Origin: Metabacillus flavus
Lineage (GTDB): Bacteria; Bacillota; Bacilli; Bacillales; Bacillaceae
NCBI RefSeq assembly: GCF_018283675.1
Contig: NZ_JAGVRK010000001.1
Coordinates: 2,852,001 to 2,916,000 of the forward strand
DNA length: 64,000 nt
Direction of reading: 5' to 3'
Both the position numbers and the translations under genes were made by a program. Shown piece by piece: positions 17,958-27,742 of the stretch (positions are counted from its first letter, which is position 1; each line of letters begins with the position of its first letter). A model generated the notes under the pieces. The model was not told the DNA's origin. It was given only the letters and a program-made list of their open reading frames with translations, and made no database searches.

Positions 17958-18953
17958 TTATTTTGAATACATGTACATCAAGCGGCTATTAGCCGGTTTT
18001 GAAAACAGTTCATATAAGCCGAACATTTGATACTCATCACTGAAGGCTTTTTTCGCTCCCATTGAAAGCAAAGAATCAAAGCCTGAGCTTTGTTTATATT
18101 CAAATACCTCGGCATTTTCGATTTTTAGATCCTTTTTCATTGCCGCTACAGTGTCATCAATATAGCCCAGTTCATCAACGAGCTTTTTTTCTTTCGCCTG
18201 GCGTCCGTCATAAATACGTCCGTCCGCGATTTTTTTTACGTCTTCCCGGCTCATTTTGCGGCCTTCGGAAATAACACCCACAAATCCTTCATAGGCATTG
18301 TTCACCATTCCCTGAAGGATATTGCGCTCTTCTTTTGTCATATCACGTGATGGAGACATAATGTCTTTATATGGTCCGCTTTTAATCGTCTCAAACTTCA
18401 CGCCATATTGCTTGGCGAGCTCGCCATAGTTCACACCCTCCATGATGACTCCGAGAGATCCGGTAAGCGTGTCAGGAGCAGCGAAGATTTTATCTGCTGC
18501 TGTTGAAATATAGTAGCCTCCTGAAGCTGCTGTAGTTCCCATGGACACATAAAGAGGTTTTTTTGTTTTCTTTTTCAGTTCCATTAAATGCTTATGTATT
18601 TCTGCACTTTCTACTACTCCGCCGCCTGGAGAATTTACATTCAGAATGACTCCGCTAATTGAATCATCCTTCTGAACCGCATCGATTTTTTTCAAAAACT
18701 CCTGATGATTGTATCCGGAGCTTTGAAAGAAAGAAGCTGATTCTCCCGTATCCTGAATAACCCCATCTACTTCAAGCACAGCAATTCTATTTTCTGCAGA
18801 ACCTTCCTGAATGATTTCTTCATCGAACTCTGAATCATTCATCGCAAACATTTCATTTGCCGCGCTTTGAAACGTTGTAACGGTATTGAAGATTGCTGAA
18901 ACTACGACTAGCACAACGGCGATCCCCAATGCAGCCCACCTTTTTCCATTCAT
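17958..18953 (-). CDS. sppA: signal peptide peptidase SppA
   Basis: Membrane-bound serine protease degrading leftover signal peptides. The start is the ATG at 18951-18953 (MNGKRWAALGIAVVLVVVSA) with a strong GAAGGAGGA site, giving 331 aa; the longer frame would put an unlikely charged leader before the membrane anchor. The nucleophile region is MGTTAASGGYYIS (Ser of the SGGYY motif) and the general-base Lys region is TIKSGPYKDIMSPSR. Single N-terminal helix with an extracytoplasmic protease domain. In an operon with yteJ. Confidence 0.95.
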   Translation of the reverse strand: MNGKRWAALGIAVVLVVVSAIFNTVTTFQSAANEMFAMNDSEFDEEIIQEGSAENRIAVLEVDGVIQDTGESASFFQSSGYNHQEFLKKIDAVQKDDSISGVILNVNSPGGGVVESAEIHKHLMELKKKTKKPLYVSMGTTAASGGYYISTAADKIFAAPDTLTGSLGVIMEGVNYGELAKQYGVKFETIKSGPYKDIMSPSRDMTKEERNILQGMVNNAYEGFVGVISEGRKMSREDVKKIADGRIYDGRQAKEKKLVDELGYIDDTVAAMKKDLKIENAEVFEYKQSSGFDSLLSMGAKKAFSDEYQMFGLYELFSKPANSRLMYMYSK

Positions 18954-19127
18954 TCTGTATCCTCCTTCATTCTCTTCAATATCATTTTTATAGCGGTAAA
19001 ATTGTTCCCTTATATAAGTAAAAAAGAACATGTCTTAAGGGATAAATGGTAAAATAAACAACATAACACATTGTATCATAATTTTACTCTTCAAGGATAA
19101 CATTTCCATTTTAAGGGAGGATGTACC

Positions 19128-19928
19128 ATGACAAATCGCCGCAATGTATTTTTTTATTATCGGAACTCGGATGTCTTAGGAGACAAAGTAGAATCATTGA
19201 CGAAGCTCGCTGAAAAATACGGGTTTACTGTTGTGCCTCACTCAAAGGATGCAAACATCATCGCAAGCATCGGAGGAGACGGTACATTCCTTCAGGCTGT
19301 CAGGAAAACAAATTTCAGAGATGACTGCCTTTATGTAGGGATCAGCACAAAAGGTTCAGCCAGCGTTTATTGCGATTTTGTATTGGATGATACAGAAAAA
19401 ATTATTGAAGCGATCACAACGGAGCAGGTTGAAGTCCGAAAATACCCTGTTATCGATGTAAAAATTGATGAATCCGCTTCTTTTAAATGCTTAAATGAAT
19501 GCACCATCCGCTCTGGGATTATTAAAACCTTTGTCATTGATGTGCATATTGACGAAATCCATTTTGAAACGTTCCGCGGAGACGGAATGATTATTTCAAC
19601 ACCAACGGGAAGTACAGCTTACAGCAAATCTGTGAACGGGGCAGTTATCGATCCTCTTCTGCCTTGTTTTCAAGTAAGTGAGCTCGCTTCCCTCAACAAT
19701 AACCGATACAGAACACTAGGTTCTTCCTTCGTATTGAGCGGCAGCCGGAGACTAAGATTAGAGGTAGCTCAAGATGGAAATGACTATCCGGTAATCGGGA
19801 TGGACAATGAAGCACTGAGCATCCGCAGCGTTCAGCAGATTGAAGTGACATTAAGCCCTTCTATCATAAAAACAGTTAAATTGAAGGACAACTCCTTCTG
19901 GGAAAAAGTGAAGCGCAGCTTTTTGTAA
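19128..19928 (+). CDS. ppnK: NAD kinase
   Basis: Phosphorylates NAD to NADP. 266 aa, the size of the second Bacillus NAD kinase YtdI/PpnKB. The GGDG motif is at residues 49-52 (IGGDGTFLQA), followed by LNECTIRSG and STPTGSTAYSKSVNGAVIDP, the family's other signatures. The ATG has AAGGGAGG upstream. It is divergent from sppA, as in B. subtilis, and convergent with the frameshifted amidohydrolase. Confidence 0.96.
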   Translation: MTNRRNVFFYYRNSDVLGDKVESLTKLAEKYGFTVVPHSKDANIIASIGGDGTFLQAVRKTNFRDDCLYVGISTKGSASVYCDFVLDDTEKIIEAITTEQVEVRKYPVIDVKIDESASFKCLNECTIRSGIIKTFVIDVHIDEIHFETFRGDGMIISTPTGSTAYSKSVNGAVIDPLLPCFQVSELASLNNNRYRTLGSSFVLSGSRRLRLEVAQDGNDYPVIGMDNEALSIRSVQQIEVTLSPSIIKTVKLKDNSFWEKVKRSFL

Positions 19929-20015
19929 GCAATAGGAAGGCCGTCCCTGGATTGGGGGCGGCCTTTGTTTTTATTCAAAGCAAACTAAGTGAACATTTCC
20001 GAGCAGATCCTGGAT

Positions 20016-21613
20016 TCAGAAATCAGCCTTTTGATAAACAACTTTCCCTTCCGCTACTGTCAATGCCACTTTCATTTTGAGGAGATCATCCGGATTCTTC
20101 ATTGTAAACGGATCGCTATCGAAAATGGTAAAATCCGCGTCAAACCCAGGCTGAATTTTCCCTCTTTCGTTTTCCTTATAAATAGCTGCAGCGCTTCCTA
20201 TTGTATAAAGCTTAATTGCTTCATACATGGAAAGTGCTTCTTCCATGTAGTATCCAGGCTCCTCTGGTGTATGAATACTTTTCCTTGTTACAGCTGCATG
20301 AATCCCTAAGAGCGGATCAATCGGTTCAATCGGTGCATCTGATCCGCCGGCACATGGAATTCCACGGTCTATTAGAGTTTTCCAGGCGAAGGATGTTTTT
20401 ACTCTTTCTTCTCCCAGCCTCTCTATAATCCAAGGGAAATCACTTGCTGTAAATCTTGGCTGGATATCAAGAATAATCGGCATTTTCTGCAGCCGTCCGA
20501 TTAGATCCGGACGGAGAATTTGTGCATGAATGAATCGGTCTCTCTTTCCACTTGCAGGAGGATAGAGTTCAACTGCATTCAGTGCCATTTCACATGCCAG
20601 ATCCCCAATTACATGAATGGCAATTTCTTTTCCGTATATCCTTGCTTTCTTCACGAGCTCATTTAACTCGCTCTGAGTATGTACAGCAACCCCAGTAACA
20701 TTCGGTTCATCTGAATAAGGCTTGCTTAAAAGTGCAGTACGCCCTCCAAGTGCTCCATCTGCAAAGATTTTCATTGCTCCAAATTCGATAAATCGCTGAT
20801 CTTCTGCCATGGCCTGCATAAACTCGTCTATAACAAGGTGATGGACGAGGAGATGCGCTTTAAATGGAAGGGCTTCGGATAAAACTTCGTTATAGGCATC
20901 AATTGGAAGCTGCATGTCTCCGTAATAGGATAAGTCCTCGGAATGCCCCCGGTTAATCCATATTTGAAGCAATCTTGAACAGCCTTGCAGAGCGCCTGCT
21001 TCAAATAATCCTTTGAAACAGTGGGAATCGTTTCAAACAAAACGATATCCTGAGCTCTGTCCATTAAAAACCCAGAAAGTGAACCATCTTCCCTGCGGCC
21101 GATAATTCCTCCTGCTGGATCCGCCGTTTCCTCTGATATGCCAGCAAGCTTTAATGCAGCTGAATTTGCTAATATAGCGTGCCGGCAAATTCTTTTTAGT
21201 ACAATTGGATGATCTGCAGACATTTCATCTAGAACCGTCCGGTCAAACATCCATCCTTCGCTCAGCTGATTTTCATTCCATCCTTCTCCGATAATCCATT
21301 CTCCCTTTGGAGTATGTGCAATTTTCCCGGCGAGTGCTTCTTTAATGCCTTCTTGGCTTTCCATCTCCGAAAAATCAAGCCTCATTAATTTCTCACCATG
21401 GCCTATTAAATGGAGGTGACTGTCCACAAAGCCAGGAAATACGGTTTTTCCATTTAGATAAACTTCCTCATCAATGGTATCCGCATATTCGGCTCTGATT
21501 AATTTTTCATCGCCTGCTGCTTCAATTTTATTTCCTGCTGTATAGATAGCCTCAACCTGTTTGGTTTCGCTTTCCATTGTATATATTGTGCCGCCATACC
21601 ATAGCGTTCCCAT
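20016..21613 (-). pseudogene. ytcJ: YtcJ-type amidohydrolase, disrupted by a -1 frameshift
   Basis: The first part (21613 down to about 20950) reads as the N-terminal half of a zinc amidohydrolase, with metal motif DSHLH at about residue 63. The frame then shifts: the second half continues in another frame with GHSEDLSYYG, AHLLVHHLV, AIHVIGD, GGSDAPIEP and the C-terminal FDADFTIFDSDPF. The break lies at a run of five G on the minus strand (20946-20950), where six would restore TGGHSEDL. Each side is otherwise intact, so this is either a recent inactivation or a sequencing error. B. subtilis has an intact orthologue at this location. Two polypeptides of 261 and up to 318 codons remain. Confidence 0.85.
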
Positions 21614-21707
21614 GATTATCCTCTCTTTCTATGTATTTCTATGAAATCTAGTATACCCCATAAAGAAAACCAGGCGGCTGCCCGGCTCTTTTATTTCCCT
21701 GTGAAAT

Positions 21708-23285
21708 TTAAACACTTTCTCTCATTTGCTCTTTTTGACGAAGCTCGATTCTCCGGATTTTTCCGGACGCAGTTTTTGGCAGGTCTGTTACAAATTCTAT
21801 TTTCCGCGGATACTTATACGGCGCTGTCAGCTTCTTCACGTGCTCCTGCAAAACCTTCACCAGACCCGAATCTTCAGCATCTGCTCCTTCACTGAGGACC
21901 ACATAAGCTTTTACCACACTGCCTCTTATTTCATCCGGGCTGGCGACAACGGCACACTCTCTGACAAACGGGTGTTTTATAAGCGCATCTTCCACCTCAA
22001 AAGGTCCGATGGTATAGCCTGAGCTGATGATAATATCATCCGAACGGCCCTCGAACCAAAAATAACCATCCTCGTCCATTCTTGCTCTGTCACCTGTTAA
22101 GTAATAATCTCCTCTGAATTGCATAGCTGTTCTTTCCGGATCTTTGTAATATTCCTTGAAAAGTGCCGGAGTTGAGCGATGTACAGCAATGTCGCCTACC
22201 TCTCCACTCTGGCAAACATCTCCATTCTCATTAATGATGGCCACTGTATTTCCGGGTGTAGGTTTCCCCATTGAGCCTGCTTTAATTTCCATACCTTTCA
22301 TTACTCCGACCAGAAGCGTATTTTCAGTTTGCCCATAGCCATCGCGCACCTCAATACCAAAGTTCTTCCTGAAAATATCAATAACCTCTCTGTTCAAGGG
22401 TTCTCCAGCGGAAACGGCACTATGCAGATGTGAGAGGTCGAAACGGGATAAATTCTGTTCTTTAGCCATCAGTCTATATTCTGTCGGCGTACAGCATAAT
22501 ACATTAATTTGCTGATCCTGCAAAAGCTTCATATAATGTGACGCTTCAAATTTCCCGTGATAGATAAAGCCGGTTGCTCCCATACCAAGCACGGATAAAA
22601 ACGGACTCCAAATCCATTTTTGCCAGCCTGGTCCAGCAGTCGCCCATACCTTGTCATCTTTATGAATGGAGAGCCAATTGGCTGCAGCGGTTCTGAGATG
22701 CGCATATGCCCAGCCATGTGTATGTATAACACCTTTAGGATTTCCTGTTGTACCGGATGTATAGGAAAGAAAAGCAGTGCTGCTGTTCTTTGTATCTGCA
22801 AAATCCATCTCGCCGGATTGCCGGCTCATCTCTTCCGTTAATGTGCGCCAGCCCGTCTGAGGTTTTCCTATTACCCATTTAAGCAGAGCTTGTGCTTCCT
22901 CTACTTCATTTGTCTGCTCCGTAAATTGGTCATAGCAGATGATTCCTTTCACCTCGCCATGGGTAATTCTGTAGCGCAGATCTTTAGGCCTCAGCAATTC
23001 AGAACTCGGGATGACAACTATTCCCGCCTTTAAAGCCCCCATATAAACGGCATAGGCTTCGACAATTCGCGGCGTCATGATCAGGAGCTTGTCCCCCTGA
23101 CGCAAACCCGCTTCAATTAAAGCGCTTCCAATTTTATTTGCTTCCGAAATTAATTCTCCATATGTAAGCTCTTTGCGATGAACCCCGTCTTCCCAAATCA
23201 GTGCAGTTTTTTCAGCCTCAGCATTTTGCTCTATTTCTCTTACAAGGTTGTAATTAACAGGTGCAATTAAGCTGTCCCGGTTCAT
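21708..23285 (-). CDS. mbcS: medium-chain acyl-CoA synthetase MbcS (YtcI)
   Basis: 525 aa AMP-forming acyl-CoA ligase acting on medium- or branched-chain fatty acids. The P-loop LSYTSGTTGNPKGVIHTHGW is complete, the A-motif GYGQTE is present, the hinge and C-terminal lid are seen in YYLTGDRARMDEDGYFWFEGR, and the catalytic Lys in PKTASGKIRR. Cytosolic. The order mbcS-sspA is as in B. subtilis. It lies 94 bases upstream of ytcJ in the same direction. Confidence 0.94.
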   Translation of the reverse strand: MNRDSLIAPVNYNLVREIEQNAEAEKTALIWEDGVHRKELTYGELISEANKIGSALIEAGLRQGDKLLIMTPRIVEAYAVYMGALKAGIVVIPSSELLRPKDLRYRITHGEVKGIICYDQFTEQTNEVEEAQALLKWVIGKPQTGWRTLTEEMSRQSGEMDFADTKNSSTAFLSYTSGTTGNPKGVIHTHGWAYAHLRTAAANWLSIHKDDKVWATAGPGWQKWIWSPFLSVLGMGATGFIYHGKFEASHYMKLLQDQQINVLCCTPTEYRLMAKEQNLSRFDLSHLHSAVSAGEPLNREVIDIFRKNFGIEVRDGYGQTENTLLVGVMKGMEIKAGSMGKPTPGNTVAIINENGDVCQSGEVGDIAVHRSTPALFKEYYKDPERTAMQFRGDYYLTGDRARMDEDGYFWFEGRSDDIIISSGYTIGPFEVEDALIKHPFVRECAVVASPDEIRGSVVKAYVVLSEGADAEDSGLVKVLQEHVKKLTAPYKYPRKIEFVTDLPKTASGKIRRIELRQKEQMRESV

Positions 23286-23429
23286 ATGTAACTCCCCCTC
23301 TGCATTCTTCCATTTAATTATACAAAATATTTATAAAATTTTGTATAATAAAGATTCAAATTAGAAGGGAAGAGGACTTTTCATCTCAAACCTTTATGTA
23401 TATTAAGTACGTGTCTCTACGCAATACAA

Positions 23430-23457
23430 AATAAAAAGAGCAGGGTTGCCCCTGCTC
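23430..23457 (-). terminator. terminator of sspA
   Basis: AGCAGGG and CCCTGCT form a stem around a four-base loop, followed on the minus strand by TTTTTATTTT. It lies 20 bases past the sspA stop. Confidence 0.85.
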
Positions 23458-23476
23458 CTGTAGCCATGTTTATTTA

Positions 23477-23686
23477 TTATTTTTGGTATCCACTCATGTT
23501 TGATTGAGCGTAAGAAACTAGACGCTTAGTGATCTCTCCACCTACAGATCCGTTAGCGCGTGCAGTAGTTTCTGCTCCAAGGTTAACACCGAATTCAGAA
23601 GCGATTTCGTATTTCATTTGATCGATCGCTTGTTGTGCGCCTGGAACTACTAGTTGATTAGAGCTGCTTTGTCTGCTTTGTGCCAT
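23477..23686 (-). CDS. sspA: alpha/beta-type small acid-soluble spore protein
   Basis: 69 aa SASP that coats and protects spore DNA and is degraded at germination by the protease GPR. The two family signatures are present: [11 protein letters not shown] with the GPR cleavage site, and [17 protein letters not shown] very strong site (AAGGAGGTGAG) precedes the ATG. Expression in the forespore by sigma-G is known for the family; I could not assign the promoter elements confidently. Confidence 0.97.
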   Translation of the reverse strand: MAQSRQSSSNQLVVPGAQQAIDQMKYEIASEFGVNLGAETTARANGSVGGEITKRLVSYAQSNMSGYQK

Positions 23687-23788
23687 GTGTTCTCACCTCC
23701 TTGTGAATATAGAGTGTGTAATAACACATGTCTTCATTCTTCAAATCTTGCTGGTAATTGTTACTAGGAAATCACCTGATTCAAAGGT

Positions 23789-24997
23789 TCAAAGCAGACT
23801 GTTTAAACGATTAGCTGAAGCGTCATTTTCTTCGGAAAAATCAAGAGTGACAGTGTGTTCAACCGCCGCCTTTGTCAGGCTTTCAAAGTCTACAAAACTT
23901 TCGTATCGATTTGCTTTATCAAGTTTCGGCCTCGTTTTTGGCGCTGCCGGAGTAAAAATTGTACAGCAGTCTTCAAAAGGACGAATGGAAATATCGTGTG
24001 TGCCAATCTCTTTTGCAATCTTGATAATTTCCGGTTTATCAAATGAAACGAGCGGCCTGATGACCGGAGTCGCTGTTACATCATTAATAGCAAACAGACT
24101 TTCAAGCGTTTGGCTTGCCACTTGTCCTAAGCTCTCACCTGTAACAATTGCAAGCCCTCCATTTTTAATCCGGAGCTGATCCGTAATTCGAAGCATCATT
24201 CTTCTCGTAGAAGTCATCGTATAGTTTTCAGGCACCTGCTGTTGAATTTGCTCCTGAATCGCTGTGAAAGGAACAATATGAAGCTTCATTTTCCCTCCAT
24301 ATTTGGAAAGCTGTTCGACGAGGTCAATGACTTTTTGTTTCGCTCTTTCACTTGTATAGGGGGGGCTGAAGAAATGAACAGCTTCCAATTCGACCCCTTT
24401 TTTCATCGTCATATAGGCTGCGACAGGGCTATCCAATCCGCCTGAAAGCATCAGCATTGCTTTCCCGCTGATTCCCGCAGGCAGTCCTCCTGCACCGAAC
24501 GTATCCTGAAACATGATGTATGTTCCTTCTGTACGCACTTCTACTTTAATCTCATGATCGGGCTTCCGTACATTTACGGTCAGCTCTTCAGTATTTGTTA
24601 GGATATGCCCTCCAAGAATGCCGTTCATCTCATCAGATGGCACTGGAAAAGTCTTATCCGCTCTCCTTGCACTGATTTTAAAGGTGTCACCGGGCTGGTA
24701 TACAGAACGGATCGCTTCCAAAGCAGTTTTCTTAATTTCTTCAACATCACTCTCGCACTTCGCGGCAAGGCTGAAAGAATGAATACCGAAAATGCCTGTC
24801 AGTTTTTTCGAAATTTCCTGATGCGGCTCCCCTTTAAGCTGAATGTAGATCCGGTCGCGATTTGACTGAAATCGGATAGCAGGAAAGTCCTTCAATACTT
24901 CTTTTATATTTCTTCTAAGTCTTTCAACAAATTTACTGCGGTTTTTTCCTTTGGTGGAAATCTCCCCGAACCGCACGAGTATATGTTCAAATTGCAT
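23789..24997 (-). CDS. thiI: tRNA 4-thiouridine synthase ThiI
   Basis: 402 aa. Adenylates U8 of tRNA through a PP-loop ATPase (MLMLSGGLDSPVAAYMTMKK) and inserts sulfur; the N-terminal ferredoxin-like/THUMP part begins MQFEHILVRFGEISTKGKNR. There is no C-terminal rhodanese domain, as usual in Bacillus, where the partner desulfurase NifZ delivers sulfur directly. That partner gene lies four bases upstream, so the two are co-transcribed. Confidence 0.96.
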   Translation of the reverse strand: MQFEHILVRFGEISTKGKNRSKFVERLRRNIKEVLKDFPAIRFQSNRDRIYIQLKGEPHQEISKKLTGIFGIHSFSLAAKCESDVEEIKKTALEAIRSVYQPGDTFKISARRADKTFPVPSDEMNGILGGHILTNTEELTVNVRKPDHEIKVEVRTEGTYIMFQDTFGAGGLPAGISGKAMLMLSGGLDSPVAAYMTMKKGVELEAVHFFSPPYTSERAKQKVIDLVEQLSKYGGKMKLHIVPFTAIQEQIQQQVPENYTMTSTRRMMLRITDQLRIKNGGLAIVTGESLGQVASQTLESLFAINDVTATPVIRPLVSFDKPEIIKIAKEIGTHDISIRPFEDCCTIFTPAAPKTRPKLDKANRYESFVDFESLTKAAVEHTVTLDFSEENDASANRLNSLL

Positions 24998-25001
24998 AAA
25001 T

Positions 25002-26147
25002 CTACCTCTTCATTTTCATAATATGCTTAATGGACTGTTCAAGAGCTGTGAACAGGTTTTCAAGCTGTGAACGGTCTGTATGGAAATCCAGGCTAATTCT
25101 TATTCCGCTCTCAGCCTCATCCTTGCTTTTGCTCATCGCCAGAAGGGTTTTGCTCGGTGAACTCTGTTTTGAAGTACAGGCAGAGGTGGTTGATACATAA
25201 ATTTCACGTTCCTCCAGCCTGTGAACGAGAACTTCCGATTTAATCCCCGGAACAGAGAAATGAATGATGTGCGGGGCTGAATGCCTCTTAGTGGTGTTCA
25301 GTACAACGCCTTCTATTTTGCTCAGTCTTTTGAGTATTAGCACTTTTGTCTCCTCAAGAGCTTTTCCCAAACGTGCATAGTCTTCCTTCGCCATACGAAG
25401 AGCTTTAGCGGCTGCAGCGATCCCTGCTACGTTTTCAGTACCGGACCGATATTGATTTTCCTGTTCGCCTCCTGAAAGAAGCGGTTTAAGAAGGATGCCT
25501 TTTCTTACATATAAAATACCTGTTCCTTTAAGACCATGGAATTTATGGGCTGAAAGGGAGCATAAATCAACACCTGCTGCTTTTAGGTCCAGTGGAACCT
25601 TCGCTGCTCCCTGAACATGGTCTGTATGAAATGAAATGTCAGGATATTCTTGAAGTAACGCTCCAATTTCTTCAATTGGCTGGATGATTCCCACTTCATT
25701 ATTAACGTGCATCACCGATACTAAAATCGTATCTTCCCTTATTTCTTTTTTCAATTGTGAGGGGCTGACTCTTCCTTCTTCATTAACTGGAAGAATGGTC
25801 AAATCAAAGCCAAAATCCTTCTCAAGCTGCAAACAGGCTTCCATTACAGATGGATGCTCAACAGCAGATACAATAATATGCTTGCCCCTATGTTTTTTCA
25901 TAAAAGCCGTACCTTTAATAGCAAGATTATTAGCTTCCGTTCCTCCTGAGGTAAACACGATTTCATCCTCTTCAGCACCAAGGAGATGGGCTGTCTGCTT
26001 TCGTGCCTGCCTCATTAGATTTTCAGCATCGCTCCCCATTTTATGAAGAGATGACGGATTGCCGAAAAAATCATTAGTTACTTGTATATAGGATGCCAGA
26101 ACATCTGGAAAAGGTTTTGTTGTGGCACTGTTGTCTAAATATAGCAT
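25002..26147 (-). CDS. nifZ: cysteine desulfurase NifZ/IscS-type
   Basis: PLP enzyme that takes sulfur from cysteine for ThiI-dependent tRNA thiolation. The start is the ATG at 26145-26147 (MLYLDNSATTKPFPDVLASY), seven bases after GGGGG; two upstream ATGs are badly spaced. That gives 381 aa. The PLP Lys motif SLSAHKFHGLKGTG and the persulfide-carrying loop TSACTSKQSS are present. First gene of the nifZ-thiI operon, as in B. subtilis. Confidence 0.95.
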   Translation of the reverse strand: MLYLDNSATTKPFPDVLASYIQVTNDFFGNPSSLHKMGSDAENLMRQARKQTAHLLGAEEDEIVFTSGGTEANNLAIKGTAFMKKHRGKHIIVSAVEHPSVMEACLQLEKDFGFDLTILPVNEEGRVSPSQLKKEIREDTILVSVMHVNNEVGIIQPIEEIGALLQEYPDISFHTDHVQGAAKVPLDLKAAGVDLCSLSAHKFHGLKGTGILYVRKGILLKPLLSGGEQENQYRSGTENVAGIAAAAKALRMAKEDYARLGKALEETKVLILKRLSKIEGVVLNTTKRHSAPHIIHFSVPGIKSEVLVHRLEEREIYVSTTSACTSKQSSPSKTLLAMSKSKDEAESGIRISLDFHTDRSQLENLFTALEQSIKHIMKMKR

Positions 26148-26346
26148 TTTCATTCCCCCATGGATAAATGCACACATCGTAATATGTTATCATATTGGCC
26201 AGAATATTGAAATGGAGAAATCTATCCGTTGACGAGATGAATTTTTTGAATAAAATTAAAATTGAAACAGTTGAACAATTCGACATTTTTCACTTAGCTG
26301 TGTTAATATCTTACCGGTATGCATTGTCGGAGTCAGGAGGCTTATC

Positions 26347-27690
26347 ATGAAACAAGGTTTATCAACTAAGGAAACGTTTGTAGTAGGATTGATGCTGTTT
26401 GCCTTATTTTTCGGAGGCGGAAATATGATTTTCCCCCCTTCATTAGGACAAGCAGCAGGTACGAGCGTATGGATTGCCATAGCCGGCTTTCTCATAACAG
26501 GTGTAGGGCTTCCATTGCTTGGAGTCATTGCCATTGGTTTGACAGGATCTGATGTGCAATCATTAGGGAGCCGGATTCACCCCGTTTTCGGAATAGTCTT
26601 TACCATTGTCCTTTATTTAGCGATTGGTCCGCTATTCGGTATTCCGAGAACCGGAACCGTCGCCTACGAAATAGGAGTAACCCCATTTCTTCCGGAAGGA
26701 ATGGCTAAAAACGGAATCTCCTTATTCATCTATACCGTTATATTTTTCGGTGTAACCTACTGGCTTTCTTTAAACCCAAGCAAGCTTGTAGACAGAATTG
26801 GAAAGCTCTTAACCCCGGCTTTGCTGGCGATTCTCGCATTACTTGCTATTAAAACAATAGCAACGCCGATGGGAGCCGCAAAGGCACCTCAGCCTGCTTA
26901 TCAGGATAGCCCGTTTTTCAAAGGTTTTTTAGAGGGGTACTTGACGATGGACACCCTTGCCGCCCTGGTCTTTGGAATAGTTGTCATTAACGCTGTTCGG
27001 GATAAGGGAATAACGAGCAGCAAATCCATCACAAAAGTCTGCATACAGGCTGGACTTATTGCGGCTGCAGGATTGGCACTGGTTTATCTTTCTCTTGCCT
27101 ACATGGGGGCAACAAGCGTAGACTCCGTCGGCTATCAAAGTAATGGCGGACTCATTTTATCCAAATCAGCCAATGTCCTGTTTGGTTCTTTAGGAAACAT
27201 TGTCCTCACACTGGCTATTACATTTGCATGTCTAACAACCAGCGTTGGACTTGTATCAGCCTGCGGACAATATTTTTCGAAAATTCTACCAAAGGTATCG
27301 TACAGCATCATCATTCTCGCACTATCCATTTTCTCCACGGTGATTGCAAACTTTGGTCTGACACAGCTCATTACATTTTCAGTACCGCTTCTGACAGCGA
27401 TTTATCCGCTCGCCATCGTCCTGATTCTGCTGTCATTCGTTGACCAAATATTTAACAGGGCTCCGGAAGTATACGCCATTAGCCTGCTTTTCACAGGCCT
27501 CATTAGTTTCGCTGACGGTTTAAAGGCGGCAAATATACAATTGGCTTCCATATATAATCTTTTCGATACGTTTGTTCCTTTATTCTCAAAAGGAATCGGC
27601 TGGATTATACCCGCTATAATCGGTGCCCTTATCGGGTATGTGATCGCTCTTGTCCGCAGACCAAATCTTAAAACGAAAGAAAGTCATTAA
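26347..27690 (+). CDS. braB: branched-chain amino acid:cation symporter
   Basis: 447 aa LIVCS-family transporter for leucine, isoleucine and valine, coupled to Na+ or H+. The N-terminus reads TKETFVVGLMLFALFFGGGN, then IFPPSLGQAAG, both typical of BrnQ/BraB, and about 12 hydrophobic segments are visible. AGTCAGGAGG precedes the ATG. TCGACA and TAATAT spaced 18 bases (about 26281-26311) may be the promoter. CodY controls braB in B. subtilis, but I see no good CodY box. Confidence 0.95.
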   Translation: MKQGLSTKETFVVGLMLFALFFGGGNMIFPPSLGQAAGTSVWIAIAGFLITGVGLPLLGVIAIGLTGSDVQSLGSRIHPVFGIVFTIVLYLAIGPLFGIPRTGTVAYEIGVTPFLPEGMAKNGISLFIYTVIFFGVTYWLSLNPSKLVDRIGKLLTPALLAILALLAIKTIATPMGAAKAPQPAYQDSPFFKGFLEGYLTMDTLAALVFGIVVINAVRDKGITSSKSITKVCIQAGLIAAAGLALVYLSLAYMGATSVDSVGYQSNGGLILSKSANVLFGSLGNIVLTLAITFACLTTSVGLVSACGQYFSKILPKVSYSIIILALSIFSTVIANFGLTQLITFSVPLLTAIYPLAIVLILLSFVDQIFNRAPEVYAISLLFTGLISFADGLKAANIQLASIYNLFDTFVPLFSKGIGWIIPAIIGALIGYVIALVRRPNLKTKESH

Positions 27691-27722
27691 AAAAGGACAG
27701 ATCCATTGGATCTGTCCTTTTT
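27691..27722. terminator. bidirectional terminator between braB and ezrA
   Basis: AAAAGGACAGATCC and GGATCTGTCCTTTTT pair around a four-base loop, directly after the braB stop codon, with A and T runs on both flanks. Confidence 0.9.
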
Positions 27723-27742
27723 CTCTGCCGGCATTCACGGCT

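Noticed and set aside
26228-26262. CodY-like A/T palindrome upstream of braB
   Set aside because: At least four mismatches to the CodY consensus; the match is within what A/T-rich DNA gives by chance.
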